Notes under the pieces: model-generated | Seen by the model: the letters and a program-made list of their open reading frames with translations, nothing else | What the model was told of the DNA's origin: nothing | Databases searched by the model: none | NCBI RefSeq assembly: GCF_009604455.1 | Contig: NZ_WEGL01000006.1 | Span: forward strand, 310,001 to 374,000 | Direction of reading: 5' to 3' | DNA from: Streptomyces sp. RB17 | GTDB taxonomy: Bacteria > Actinomycetota > Actinomycetes > Streptomycetales > Streptomycetaceae | Length of the DNA: 64,000 bases | Shown here: piece after piece, positions 49,822 through 57,312 of the stretch | Position numbering within the stretch: position 1 is the stretch's first letter | Layout of the letters: each line of letters opens with the position of its first letter | Made by a program: the position numbers and the translations under genes

Positions 49822-49862
49822 GCGACCGCAGCGACGAGAACACTGCTTCAGAGGGGAAGAAC

Positions 49863-50612
49863 GTGGCGAACAACGGGTCTCTCAGCGGTGCGGTGATCGC
49901 GGTGGCCGGCGCGGGCGGACCCGCCGGGCACGCGACGCTGGTCCGGCTCGCCGAGGCCGGCGCGGTCGTCGTCGGCGCCGACAACAACCCCGAGCGCCTG
50001 GCGGAGGCCGTGGACGCGGCCCGCTACGCGCGCGGCGGCGCCACGGTCACGGGGGAGACGGTCGACCTGCTCGACCTGGACTCGACCCGGGCCTGGGCCG
50101 ACCGCATCGAGAAGGAGCACGGCCGGATCGACGGTCTGGTCCACCTGGTCGGCGGCTGGCGCGGCAGCGCCACCTTCGAGGAGACGAGCCTCGCGGACTG
50201 GGACCTGCTGGAGAAGCTGCTCATCCGCACGGTGCAGCACACCTCCCTGGCCTTCTACGACGGCCTGCAGCGCAGCGACCGCGGCCGCTACCTGCTGATC
50301 AGCGCCGCCGGCGCGTCGAAGCCCACCGCGGGCAACGCGGCGTACTCCGCGTCCAAGGCCGCCGCCGAGGCGTGGACCCTGGCCATGGCCGACGGCTTCC
50401 GCAAGGCCGGCGGCGAGGCCGGACCGCGCTCGGCGGCTACGATCCTGGTGGTGAAGGCGCTGGTGCACGACGCGATGCGCGCCGAACGCCCCAACGCGAA
50501 GTTCGCGGGTTTCACGGACGTCAAGGACCTCGCCGAGGCCATCGAGGGCGTCTGGAGCAAGCCCGCCGCGGAAGTGAACGGAAACCGTCTGTGGCTGACC
50601 GAGAAGCCGTGA
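49863..50612 (+). CDS. SDR-family NAD(P)-dependent oxidoreductase
   Basis: The 249-residue protein has the Rossmann start 'GAVIAVAGAGGPAGHATLVR', in which the usual TGxxxGIG is changed to A-G-A-G-G-P-A-G. It also has 'LVHLVGGWRGSATFEE' and the active-site segment 'YLLISAAGASKPTAGNAAYS' plus 'ASKAAAEAW' (Ser, Tyr-x-x-x-Lys). The C-terminus 'GNRLWLTEKP' is SDR-like. GTG 49863 has GAGGGGAAG just upstream. The gene starts 41 bp after DUF6421, and its stop overlaps the aldolase start by 4 bases (GTGA), so the three genes form one operon. The substrate is unknown. Confidence 0.88.
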   Translation: MANNGSLSGAVIAVAGAGGPAGHATLVRLAEAGAVVVGADNNPERLAEAVDAARYARGGATVTGETVDLLDLDSTRAWADRIEKEHGRIDGLVHLVGGWRGSATFEETSLADWDLLEKLLIRTVQHTSLAFYDGLQRSDRGRYLLISAAGASKPTAGNAAYSASKAAAEAWTLAMADGFRKAGGEAGPRSAATILVVKALVHDAMRAERPNAKFAGFTDVKDLAEAIEGVWSKPAAEVNGNRLWLTEKP

Positions 50613-51679
50613 ACCCTCCCAAGACCGACGCGCGTCGCCATCACGACCCCGCGGTCCGCGGTTTCGCCAGTGACAACTACGCCGGGGCCCACCCCGAGGT
50701 GCTGGCCGCCCTGGCCCTCGCCAACGGCGGCCACCAGGTGGCGTACGGCGAGGACGAGTACACCGAGAACCTCCAGCGGATCATCCGCAGCCACTTCGGG
50801 GCCACCGCGGAGGCTTTCCCGGTCTTCAACGGCACCGGCGCGAACGTGGTCGCGCTCCAGGCGGTCACCGACCGCTGGGGCGCGGTGATCTGCGCCGAGA
50901 GCGCCCACATCAACGTGGACGAGGGCGGCGCGCCCGAGCGGATGGGCGGCCTGAAGCTGCTCACCGTGCCCACGCCGGACGGCAAGCTCACGCCCGAGCT
51001 GATCGACCGGCAGGCCTGGGGCTTCGAGGACGAGCACCGCGCGATGCCGCAGGTCGTGTCGATCACCCAGAGCACGGAGCTCGGCACCCTCTACACGCCG
51101 GAGGAGATCCGCGCGATCTGCGAGCACGCCCATGCGCACGGCATGAAGGTGCACCTGGACGGCTCCCGGATAGCCAACGCGGCCGCCTCCCTGAACGTCC
51201 CCATGCGCACGTTCACCGACGCGGTCGGCGTCGACATCCTCTCGCTGGGCGGGACCAAGAACGGTGCCGTGTTCGGCGAGGCGGTCGTGGTCCTCAACCA
51301 GGACGCGGTGCGGCAGATGAAGCATCTGCGGAAGATGTCGATGCAGCTCGCCTCGAAGATGCGCTTCGTTTCGGTGCAGTTGGAGGCGCTGCTGGCGAAG
51401 GACCTGTGGCTGCGCAACGCCCGGCACGCCAACGAGATGGCCCAGCGGCTCGCCGAGGGCGTGCGCGCGGTGCACGGCGTGGAGATCCTCTACCCGGTGC
51501 AGGCCAACGGCGTGTTCGCGCGACTCCCGCACGACGTGTCCGAGCGCCTGCAGAAGCGCTTCCGCTTCTACTTCTGGGACGAGGGCGCCGGAGTGGTGCG
51601 CTGGATGTGCTCCTTCGACACCACCGAGGAAGACGTCGACACCTTCGTGGCGGCGCTCAAGGAGGAGATGGCGCGCTAG
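50609..51679 (+). CDS. Threonine aldolase-family PLP enzyme (beta-eliminating lyase)
   Basis: The 356-residue enzyme is a fold-type I PLP protein close to low-specificity L-threonine aldolase. Landmarks are 'FASDNYAGAHPEVLAALALA', 'AFPVFNGTGANVVALQAVTD', 'ICAESAHINVDEGGAPERMG', 'GMKVHLDGSRIANAAASLNV' (Asp of the PLP pyridine site) and 'DILSLGGTKNGAVFGEAVVV' with Schiff-base Lys217. It should cleave or form beta-hydroxy amino acids. The operon with an SDR and DUF6421 suggests a dedicated pathway rather than general threonine breakdown. GTG 50609 overlaps the SDR stop. Confidence 0.9.
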   Translation: MNPPKTDARRHHDPAVRGFASDNYAGAHPEVLAALALANGGHQVAYGEDEYTENLQRIIRSHFGATAEAFPVFNGTGANVVALQAVTDRWGAVICAESAHINVDEGGAPERMGGLKLLTVPTPDGKLTPELIDRQAWGFEDEHRAMPQVVSITQSTELGTLYTPEEIRAICEHAHAHGMKVHLDGSRIANAAASLNVPMRTFTDAVGVDILSLGGTKNGAVFGEAVVVLNQDAVRQMKHLRKMSMQLASKMRFVSVQLEALLAKDLWLRNARHANEMAQRLAEGVRAVHGVEILYPVQANGVFARLPHDVSERLQKRFRFYFWDEGAGVVRWMCSFDTTEEDVDTFVAALKEEMAR

Positions 51680-51719
51680 CCTCCAGCTATGCATAGGTAT
51701 GCGGCCGCTTGAAAAGTCA

Positions 51720-51749
51720 TTGACTGTCGGGTGGCCGCGTTCCTATGCT
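51720..51749 (+). promoter_or_regulatory. Predicted promoter of the transglutaminase-like gene
   Basis: TTGACT (51720-51725) and TATGCT (51744-51749) are separated by 18 bases and resemble housekeeping -35 and -10 boxes. The ATG at 51758 lies 8 bases beyond the -10, so the transcript should be leaderless or nearly so. Confidence 0.6.
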
Positions 51750-51757
51750 CTGCGGGC

Positions 51758-52351
51758 ATGGAGCTGATCCAGAACACCGCCGATCTGTCCGCGTACTTGG
51801 CCGCGGACGAGGTCATCGACCATCACCATCCCGTGGTCCGGGAGACCGCCGAGCGGCTGGCCGCGGAGGCCACAGACTCGTATGCCTATGCGCGGGCCGC
51901 CTATGAATTCGTCCGCGACACCATCCCGCACTCCCAGGACTCCGGCGACCTGCGCGTCACCTGGCGCGCCTCCGACGTCATCAGGCAACGCACGGGCATC
52001 TGCCACGCCAAGGCACACGCGCTGGCGGCCCTGCTGCGCGCGGAGGACATCCCGACGGCCCTGTGCTACCAACGGCTGACCCATGACGCCGGAAGCGGCC
52101 ATGTCCTGCACGGCCTGGTCGCCGTCCGCTTCCACGGCGCCTGGCACCGGCAGGACCCGCGCGGCAACAAGCCGGGCGTGGACGCCCGGTTCTCCCTCGA
52201 CGGCGAGCGACTGGCCTGGATCCCCGATCCCTCGGCCGGTGAGCTCGACTATCCGGTCCTGTACGCCGCACCGCACCCGGTCGTCCTCGACGCCCTGAAG
52301 GCGGCACCTGACCGGCCGTACCTGTGGAAAACGCTCCCGGACGCACTCTGA
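51758..52351 (+). CDS. Transglutaminase-like cysteine protease family protein
   Basis: The 197-residue protein has the transglutaminase core with a full triad: Cys82 in 'TGICHAKAHALAALLRA', His118 in 'VLHGLVAVRF' and Asp133 in 'QDPRGNKPGV'. An N-terminal helical lead 'TADLSAYLAADEVIDHHHP' precedes it. Such stand-alone bacterial domains act as proteases, transamidases or amide hydrolases, and the target is unknown. There is no signal peptide. No ribosome binding site precedes the ATG, consistent with the leaderless promoter just upstream. Confidence 0.87.
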   Translation: MELIQNTADLSAYLAADEVIDHHHPVVRETAERLAAEATDSYAYARAAYEFVRDTIPHSQDSGDLRVTWRASDVIRQRTGICHAKAHALAALLRAEDIPTALCYQRLTHDAGSGHVLHGLVAVRFHGAWHRQDPRGNKPGVDARFSLDGERLAWIPDPSAGELDYPVLYAAPHPVVLDALKAAPDRPYLWKTLPDAL

Positions 52352-52476
52352 GACCGGCAGGAACCCCGCTGAACGGCCCACTGTCACATGCACGTTGGCG
52401 ACAAACCCGGTGTCCCGTCACGACGCCGAGCTGCCGGGTGCCGGTGCGCCGTGAAGCCGACGGCACCGCAACTCCC

Positions 52477-52522
52477 CAGGGGCGCGGGGAACTGCGAGAC
52501 CGACCCCCACCAGCACGCAGCC
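52477..52522. repeat. Dispersed intergenic repeat, copy 1
   Basis: CAGGGGCGCGGGGAACTGCG followed by AGACCGACCCCCACCAGCAC is one copy of a short repeat also found at 63522-63571. Sequences of this type are scattered between genes in many Streptomyces chromosomes. The 218-bp gap holds no gene. Confidence 0.7.
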
Positions 52523-52569
52523 GAACGAACCCCCCGAGGACCCCCACCCCCCGACCAAAGCACCGCAGG

Positions 52570-53298
52570 TTACCGCGCCTCGGCCGCCCGCAACTGCTCC
52601 GCCGTCGGTGCCGTACCCCCCAGATGGGCGGGCAGCCACCAGGAGTCCCCGGAATCCTTCGGGCGGCCCGGGTAGGCGCGCTGCGCGGCATCCAGCAGTT
52701 CCTGGACGCCCGCGCGCAGCCGGCGGGTGATGGCGCCCGCGTACTGGTCGCGGGGTGCCTCGACCGCCTCGCCGACGCGGATGGTGACCGGCAGGTGGCT
52801 GCGCCTGAAGTTGCGGGGGTGGCCCTTCGTCCACAGCCGCTGGGTGCCCCACACCGCCATCGGGACCAGCGGGACACCGGCGTCCTGGGCGAGCCGGGCC
52901 GCACCGGACTTGAAGCTCTTCAGCGTGAACGACTGCGAGATGGTGGCCTCCGGGAAGACCCCGACGACTTCACCGGAGCGCAGCGAGTCCAGCGCGTGCG
53001 CGTAGGCCGCCTCGCCCTGATTGCGGTCCACCGGGATGTGCTTCATGCCGCGCATCAGCGGACCGGAGATCCGGTGGCGGAAGACGGACTCCTTGGCCAT
53101 GAAGCGCACCAGCCGGTTCTGCGGCAGCGCCGCCAGGCCGTTGAAGACGAAGTCCAGATAGCTGATGTGATTGCTCACCAGCACGGCGCCGCCCGAGCGC
53201 GGGATGTTCTCCGACCCCTGGCAGTCGATGTTCAGGTCCCAGACCTTGAACAGCGTCTTGGCGAAACCGATGACGGGACGGTAGACCAGCTCTGCCAT
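52570..53298 (-). CDS. 1-acyl-sn-glycerol-3-phosphate acyltransferase (PlsC-like)
   Basis: The 242-residue lysophospholipid acyltransferase has the four PlsC motifs: 'VLVSNHISYLDFVFNGLAAL' (NHxxxxD, His/Asp catalysis), 'FMAKESVFRHRISGPLMRG', 'GEVVGVFPEATISQSFTLKS' (FPEGTxS-type, here FPEATIS) and 'VPLVPMAVWGTQRLW'. It should acylate lysophosphatidic acid or a related acceptor at the inner membrane face. The Gly-to-Ala change in motif III is seen in some homologues. ATG 53298 gives the usual short N-terminus. It is a single gene. Confidence 0.9.
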   Translation of the reverse strand: MAELVYRPVIGFAKTLFKVWDLNIDCQGSENIPRSGGAVLVSNHISYLDFVFNGLAALPQNRLVRFMAKESVFRHRISGPLMRGMKHIPVDRNQGEAAYAHALDSLRSGEVVGVFPEATISQSFTLKSFKSGAARLAQDAGVPLVPMAVWGTQRLWTKGHPRNFRRSHLPVTIRVGEAVEAPRDQYAGAITRRLRAGVQELLDAAQRAYPGRPKDSGDSWWLPAHLGGTAPTAEQLRAAEAR

Positions 53299-53486
53299 GG
53301 GCGGGGTGGACCCTTTCTGCTCTGCTCGGGAAAGGGGGCTCCCGGCGGGAAAGTTACGCAGCCGTAGGTTTACGGCGTCTCGCAGATCGTGCCCGAAGAA
53401 CGGACGGGTAGCCAGTTCTGGTGCCCGGCGGCGGCGAGATTCTCGTCACGTCGGCCTACATCCCGCCTCGGATCGTCAAGCCCGTT

Positions 53487-53903
53487 TTACTCCGCCCGTA
53501 CAGTGGCCCTCTTCAGGAGCAGGAACATCTCGCATCCCAGGCAGAAGCCGAACGCCGCGTTCAGGAAAGCGGCGGCCAGCGCAGCGCCGGTCGCGGCCAG
53601 TCCCAGCCACTGCGGACCGGCGGTGAACCCGACGAGGCCGAGCCCCGCGAACACCAGGCCCACGGCCTGCGCGAACCGCGGCGGCTCCGGCGCCTCGAAC
53701 TCCTTCGGCGGCCCGAGCCGCGGCCGTAGCGCCGTGCGGAACGCCCAGCCGTACGGCGAGCGCTGCACGCCCGCGACCGCCCCCACCGCGAACGCCAGCG
53801 TCTGCCAGCCCAGCACCCAGGAGTTCTGCAGGATCAGTGCCACGGCCAGCACGGCCGTCGTCACGGCCGCGCCGAAGCGCGGCCCCCTCACATCGATGTC
53901 CAT
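53487..53903 (-). CDS. DUF4395 family membrane protein
   Basis: The 138-residue protein has about four hydrophobic helices and the DUF4395 start 'DVRGPRFGAAVTTAVLAVAL' ('D-x-R-G-x-R-x-x-A'). It ends 'FLNAAFGFCLGCEMFLLLKR' with a CxxC-like pair (C-L-G-C) at the membrane surface. It is divergent from a thioredoxin-like gene, 60 bp away. DUF4395 genes often sit beside thioredoxin or rhodanese genes, which suggests a role in membrane thiol or sulfur chemistry (inference). Confidence 0.88.
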   Translation of the reverse strand: MDIDVRGPRFGAAVTTAVLAVALILQNSWVLGWQTLAFAVGAVAGVQRSPYGWAFRTALRPRLGPPKEFEAPEPPRFAQAVGLVFAGLGLVGFTAGPQWLGLAATGAALAAAFLNAAFGFCLGCEMFLLLKRATVRAE

Positions 53904-53963
53904 GAATCCAGCATTCCGCAACGGAAACGCCCGCGGGAGGCGGGAATCTTTGCAGTCTCGTGA

Positions 53964-54392
53964 ATGCTTGTGCAGATGATGACCGGAGTGGTGGTGTGCG
54001 TGGCGGTGCTCGTCGTGGCGAGCGCCTTCGGAGTGCTGCACAAGCGGCGGAGCGGGAGAGTTCGGGTGCGCGGGCGGGACGAGGGCAAGCGGCTGGGAGC
54101 CGCCGAGCTGGGCGGCGACCTCGGCGAGCGCGCCACGCTGGTCCAGTTCTCCAGCGCCTTCTGCGCACCCTGCCGGGCCACCCGGCGCGTCCTCGGCGAG
54201 GTCGCCGGCATGGTCCCCGGGGTGACCCACATCGAGATCGACGCCGAGGCCCGTCTGGAGCTCGTACGCGAACTGGAGATCCTCAAGACGCCCACCGTGC
54301 TGGTGCTCGACGCCGACGGACGGGTCGTACGGCGTGCCACTGGACAGCCCCGCAAGGCCGACGTCATCGCGGCGCTGGGCGAGGCCGTGTGA
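53964..54392 (+). CDS. Membrane-anchored thioredoxin-family protein
   Basis: The 142-residue protein has an N-terminal hydrophobic helix ('MTGVVVCVAVLVVASAFGVL'), a short basic linker and a thioredoxin domain with 'VQFSSAFCAPCRATRRVLGE' (CAPC, Cys67/Cys70 counting from this start) and the cis-Pro loop 'LKTPTVLVLDADGRVV'. The domain would face the cytoplasm or the outside depending on helix orientation; the basic residues after the helix favour the cytoplasm. ATG 53964, 53976 and 53979 are possible starts, and none has a ribosome binding site. The gene is divergent from DUF4395 and upstream of a leader peptide and flavin reductase. Confidence 0.85.
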   Translation: MLVQMMTGVVVCVAVLVVASAFGVLHKRRSGRVRVRGRDEGKRLGAAELGGDLGERATLVQFSSAFCAPCRATRRVLGEVAGMVPGVTHIEIDAEARLELVRELEILKTPTVLVLDADGRVVRRATGQPRKADVIAALGEAV

Positions 54393-54475
54393 GGGTGCCT
54401 CAGGAGACGGCGCGGTGCCTTCCGTATCCCGGACCGTGCTTGACTGGGCGTACCAACTATCGTCAGCCTGACCGT

Positions 54476-54556
54476 ATGCCGACCGAACTCCTTCTCCACG
54501 GGCGGGTCCACGTCGACCTCGCCCGCACCGCGAGCGCCATCTGTCCGGGCTGTTGA
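54476..54556 (+). CDS. Leader peptide of the H-V-D-L type
   Basis: A 26-codon open frame begins at ATG 54476: MPTELLLHGRVHVDLARTAS then AICPGC and TGA. The 'R-x-HVDL-x-R-x-(A/S)-SA-x-C' pattern with Cys near the end is that of the short 'putative leader peptides' found before sulfur-related operons in Streptomyces. The flavin reductase gene starts 44 bp after its stop. Ribosome stalling at the two terminal Cys codons when cysteine is low is the expected control mechanism (inference). The frame is too short for ordinary gene finders. Confidence 0.75.
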   Translation: MPTELLLHGRVHVDLARTASAICPGC

Positions 54557-54600
54557 GACCCGACGGCCCAGCTCGCGACCACCAGCAGAAGGACAACTCC

Positions 54601-55110
54601 ATGACGGCCTCGCCCGACCTCGGCACTGTTCAGCTCGCCTCCCCCGACCTGTTGCGCTCGACGTTCCGCCGGCACGCCGCCGGTGTGGCGGTGATCACCG
54701 CGCGCGGTGCCTCCGGCCCGGTGGGTTTCACCGCCACCTCCCTCACCTCGGTCTCCGCCGAGCCCCCGCTCGTCTCCTTCGGCATCGGCACGGGCGCCTC
54801 CAGCTGGCCCGCGATAGCAGACACGGAACACATCGGCGTCCACATACTCGGCGAGCACCAGGGCGAGCTGGCCGCCACCTTCGCCCGCAGCGGCGCCGAC
54901 CGCTTCGGAGCGCCGACCGCCTGGCGCGAGGGCCCGGAAGGCGTACCGGTGCTCGACGACGTGCTGGCCTGGCTGGTCTGCCGGATCGTCGGCAGGGTCC
55001 CGGCCGGTGATCACCGGATCGTGCTCGCCGAGGTCGTCCTGGGCGACCCCTCGGGGGCCGGCCGACCCCTCCTCTACCACCAGGGCCGCTTCAACGGTCT
55101 GCGGGATTGA
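54601..55110 (+). CDS. Flavin reductase family protein (FMN reductase component)
   Basis: The 169-residue protein matches the HpaC/ActVB-type flavin reductases: 'LLRSTFRRHAAGVAVITARG', 'GFTATSLTSVSAEPPLVSFG' (flavin-binding T-A-T-S-x-x-S-x-x-P), 'SSWPAIADTEHIGVHILGEH' and the His/Arg C-terminus 'HRIVLAEVVLGDPSGAG'. It would supply reduced FMN to a monooxygenase, which is not encoded nearby. AAGGA lies 8-9 bases before ATG 54601. The preceding leader peptide points to control by sulfur or cysteine supply. Confidence 0.88.
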   Translation: MTASPDLGTVQLASPDLLRSTFRRHAAGVAVITARGASGPVGFTATSLTSVSAEPPLVSFGIGTGASSWPAIADTEHIGVHILGEHQGELAATFARSGADRFGAPTAWREGPEGVPVLDDVLAWLVCRIVGRVPAGDHRIVLAEVVLGDPSGAGRPLLYHQGRFNGLRD

Positions 55111-55221
55111 TCACGTCCGCCCGTCCTGCGCGGGCGTCGAGTTCCGGTTACGCTGCGTTGCGAAGGTCACAGTTCAAAGCGCTTGCTTAGCGGGCATGAA
55201 CTGGGTGTACTGACGAGTAAT

Positions 55222-55257
55222 ATTCCGGTCGGAGCGCGCGGACGCCCCGACCGGAAT
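55222..55257. terminator. Hairpin between the flavin reductase and etfB genes
   Basis: ATTCCGGTCGG (55222-55232) and CCGACCGGAAT (55247-55257) form an 11-bp perfect stem with a 14-base loop. It lies 112 bp after the flavin reductase stop and 70 bp before etfB. It may be a terminator for the former or a leader structure of the latter. Confidence 0.55.
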
Positions 55258-55327
55258 CGGCCGCTTGAGGCGCCTATGCTGCGTGCAAGAGGCAGCCCGG
55301 AAATGACGATGCAGTAGGAGAGCCGGC

Positions 55328-56113
55328 GTGAGCTTGAGGATCGTTGTCACTGTGAAGTACGTGCCCGACGCCACTGGCGACCGGCACTTCGCCGATGACC
55401 TGACCGTCGACCGCGACGACGTGGACGGTCTGCTCTCCGAACTGGACGAGTACGCGGTCGAGCAGGCCCTCCAGATCGCGGAGAACGCGGACGACGCCGA
55501 GGTCACCGTCCTGACGGTCGGCCCCGAGGACGCCAAGGACGCGCTCCGCAAGGCCCTGTCCATGGGTGCCGACAAGGCCATCCACGTCGAGGACGACGAC
55601 CTGCACGGCACCGACGCCATCGGCACGTCCCTGGTGCTGGCCAAGGCCATCGAGAAGGCCGGCTTCGACCTGGTCGTCTCCGGTATGGCCTCCACCGACG
55701 GCACCATGGGCGTCGTACCGGCCCTCGTCGCCGAGCGCCTGGGCGTCCCGCAGGTCACCCTGCTGTCCGAGGTCTCCGTCGAGGACGGCGTCGTGAAGGG
55801 CCGCCGCGACGGCGACGCCGCCTCCGAGCAGCTTCAGGCCTCGCTCCCGGCGATCGTGTCGGTCACCGACCAGTCGGGCGAGGCGCGTTACCCGTCCTTC
55901 AAGGGCATCATGGCGGCCAAGAAGAAGCCGGTGGAGTCCTGGGACCTGTCCGACCTGGACATCGAGGCCGAGGAGGTCGGCCTGGACGGCGCGTTCACCA
56001 AGGTCGAGACCGCGAACGAGCGTCCGGCGCGCACGGCCGGCACCATCGTCAAGGACGAGGGCGAGGGCGGCAAGCAGCTCGCTGAGTTCCTCGCGAGCCA
56101 GAAGTTCATCTGA
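55328..56113 (+). CDS. etfB: Electron transfer flavoprotein beta subunit
   Basis: The 261-residue subunit is full length. Landmarks are 'RIVVTVKYVPDATGDRHFAD', 'NADDAEVTVLTVGPEDAKDA', 'FDLVVSGMASTDGTMGVVPA' and 'RYPSFKGIMAAKKKPVESWD', the ETF-beta signature near residue 190, which docks to partner dehydrogenases. It binds AMP and pairs with EtfA to carry electrons from acyl-CoA dehydrogenases to the quinone pool. GTG 55328 follows AGGAG. etfA follows after 54 bp. Confidence 0.96.
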   Translation: MSLRIVVTVKYVPDATGDRHFADDLTVDRDDVDGLLSELDEYAVEQALQIAENADDAEVTVLTVGPEDAKDALRKALSMGADKAIHVEDDDLHGTDAIGTSLVLAKAIEKAGFDLVVSGMASTDGTMGVVPALVAERLGVPQVTLLSEVSVEDGVVKGRRDGDAASEQLQASLPAIVSVTDQSGEARYPSFKGIMAAKKKPVESWDLSDLDIEAEEVGLDGAFTKVETANERPARTAGTIVKDEGEGGKQLAEFLASQKFI

Positions 56114-56167
56114 GGCTCGCCCCCGCTGACCGCCCCTCAACTTCCGTTTTCGCAGGAGATCAATCCC

Positions 56168-57130
56168 ATGGCTGAAGTCCTCGTCTACGTCGACCACGTG
56201 GACGGTGCCGTCCGCAAGCCCACCCTCGAGCTGCTGACCCTGGCCCGCCGCATCGGCGAGCCCGTCGCCGTCGCGCTCGGAGGCGGCGCCGCCGACACCG
56301 CCGCCACGCTCGCCGAGCACGGTGCGACCCGCGTCCTCACCCACGACGCCCCCGAGTACGCCGAGTACCTGGTGGTGCCGAAGGTGGACGCCCTGCAGGC
56401 CGCCCACGAGGCCGTCTCCCCGGCCGCCGTGCTGGTCCCCTCCTCTGCCGAGGGCAAGGAGATCGCCGCCCGTCTGGCGCTGCGCATCGGCTCCGGCATC
56501 ATCACCGACGCCGTCGACCTGGAGGCCGGCGACGAGGGCCCGGTGGCCACCCAGTCCGTGTTCGCCGCGTCCTTCACCACCAAGTCCCGCGTCATCAAGG
56601 GCACCCCGGTCATCACGGTCAAGCCGAACTCGGCCGCCGTGGAGGCCGCCCCGGCCGCCGGTGCGGTCGAGGCCCTCGCCGTGACCTTCTCGGACAAGGC
56701 GACCGGCACGAAGATCACCGCGCGCACGCCGCGTGAGTCGACGGGCCGCCCGGAGCTGACCGAGGCCGCGATCGTGGTCTCCGGTGGCCGTGGCGTGAAC
56801 GGCGCCGAGAACTTCTCGATCATCGAGGCCCTCGCCGACTCCCTCGGTGCGGCCGTCGGCGCCTCGCGTGCCGCCGTCGACGCCGGCTGGTACCCGCACA
56901 CCAACCAGGTCGGCCAGACCGGCAAGTCGGTCTCGCCGCAGCTGTACATCGCCAACGGCATCTCCGGCGCGATCCAGCACCGTGCCGGTATGCAGACCTC
57001 CAAGACGATCGTGGCCGTCAACAAGGACGCGGAGGCCCCGATCTTCGAGCTGGTCGACTTCGGCGTGGTCGGCGACCTCTTCGACGTCGTCCCGCAGCTG
57101 ACCGAGGAGGTCAAGGCCCGCAAGGGCTGA
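56168..57130 (+). CDS. etfA: Electron transfer flavoprotein alpha subunit
   Basis: The 320-residue subunit carries the FAD-binding C-terminal domain: 'VVSGGRGVNGAENFSIIEAL', 'GAAVGASRAAVDAGWYPHTN', 'QVGQTGKSVSPQLYIANGIS' and 'GAIQHRAGMQTSKTIVAVNK', with the conserved Arg, Ser and His that contact FAD. The N-terminal domain forms the heterodimer with EtfB. AGGAG lies 10 bases before ATG 56168. The operon ends at a strong terminator hairpin. Confidence 0.96.
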   Translation: MAEVLVYVDHVDGAVRKPTLELLTLARRIGEPVAVALGGGAADTAATLAEHGATRVLTHDAPEYAEYLVVPKVDALQAAHEAVSPAAVLVPSSAEGKEIAARLALRIGSGIITDAVDLEAGDEGPVATQSVFAASFTTKSRVIKGTPVITVKPNSAAVEAAPAAGAVEALAVTFSDKATGTKITARTPRESTGRPELTEAAIVVSGGRGVNGAENFSIIEALADSLGAAVGASRAAVDAGWYPHTNQVGQTGKSVSPQLYIANGISGAIQHRAGMQTSKTIVAVNKDAEAPIFELVDFGVVGDLFDVVPQLTEEVKARKG

Positions 57131-57143
57131 GCCCCACCCAGGC

Positions 57144-57188
57144 GCCCCGAGGCCCCGGTGACCGACGCGGTCACCGGGGCCTCGGGGC
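57144..57188. terminator. Intrinsic terminator of etfBA
   Basis: A perfect 19-bp inverted repeat (GCCCCGAGGCCCCGGTGAC at 57144-57162 and its complement at 57170-57188) with a 7-base loop begins 13 bp after the etfA stop. Confidence 0.95.
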
Positions 57189-57265
57189 ATCCTGGTGACG
57201 ACCGCCGGGCGCCGACCAGCGGGTGGACGGGGTGTTGACCAGCGAGAACCGCACGGATAACTTCA

Positions 57266-57296
57266 CTCTACGGATTGTTGATTCCGTAGAGCGGAA
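57266..57296. promoter_or_regulatory. Nested inverted repeats upstream of the DUF6986 aldolase gene
   Basis: CTCTACGGA (57266-57274) and TCCGTAGAG (57283-57291) form a perfect dyad. The right arm also forms a second dyad, TTCCG-TAGAG-CGGAA (57282-57296), of the shape bound by IclR-family regulators. The ribosome binding site GGAGG follows at 57301. A repressor bound here would block expression. Confidence 0.55.
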
Positions 57297-57312
57297 AATT
57301 GGAGGGTGTGGG

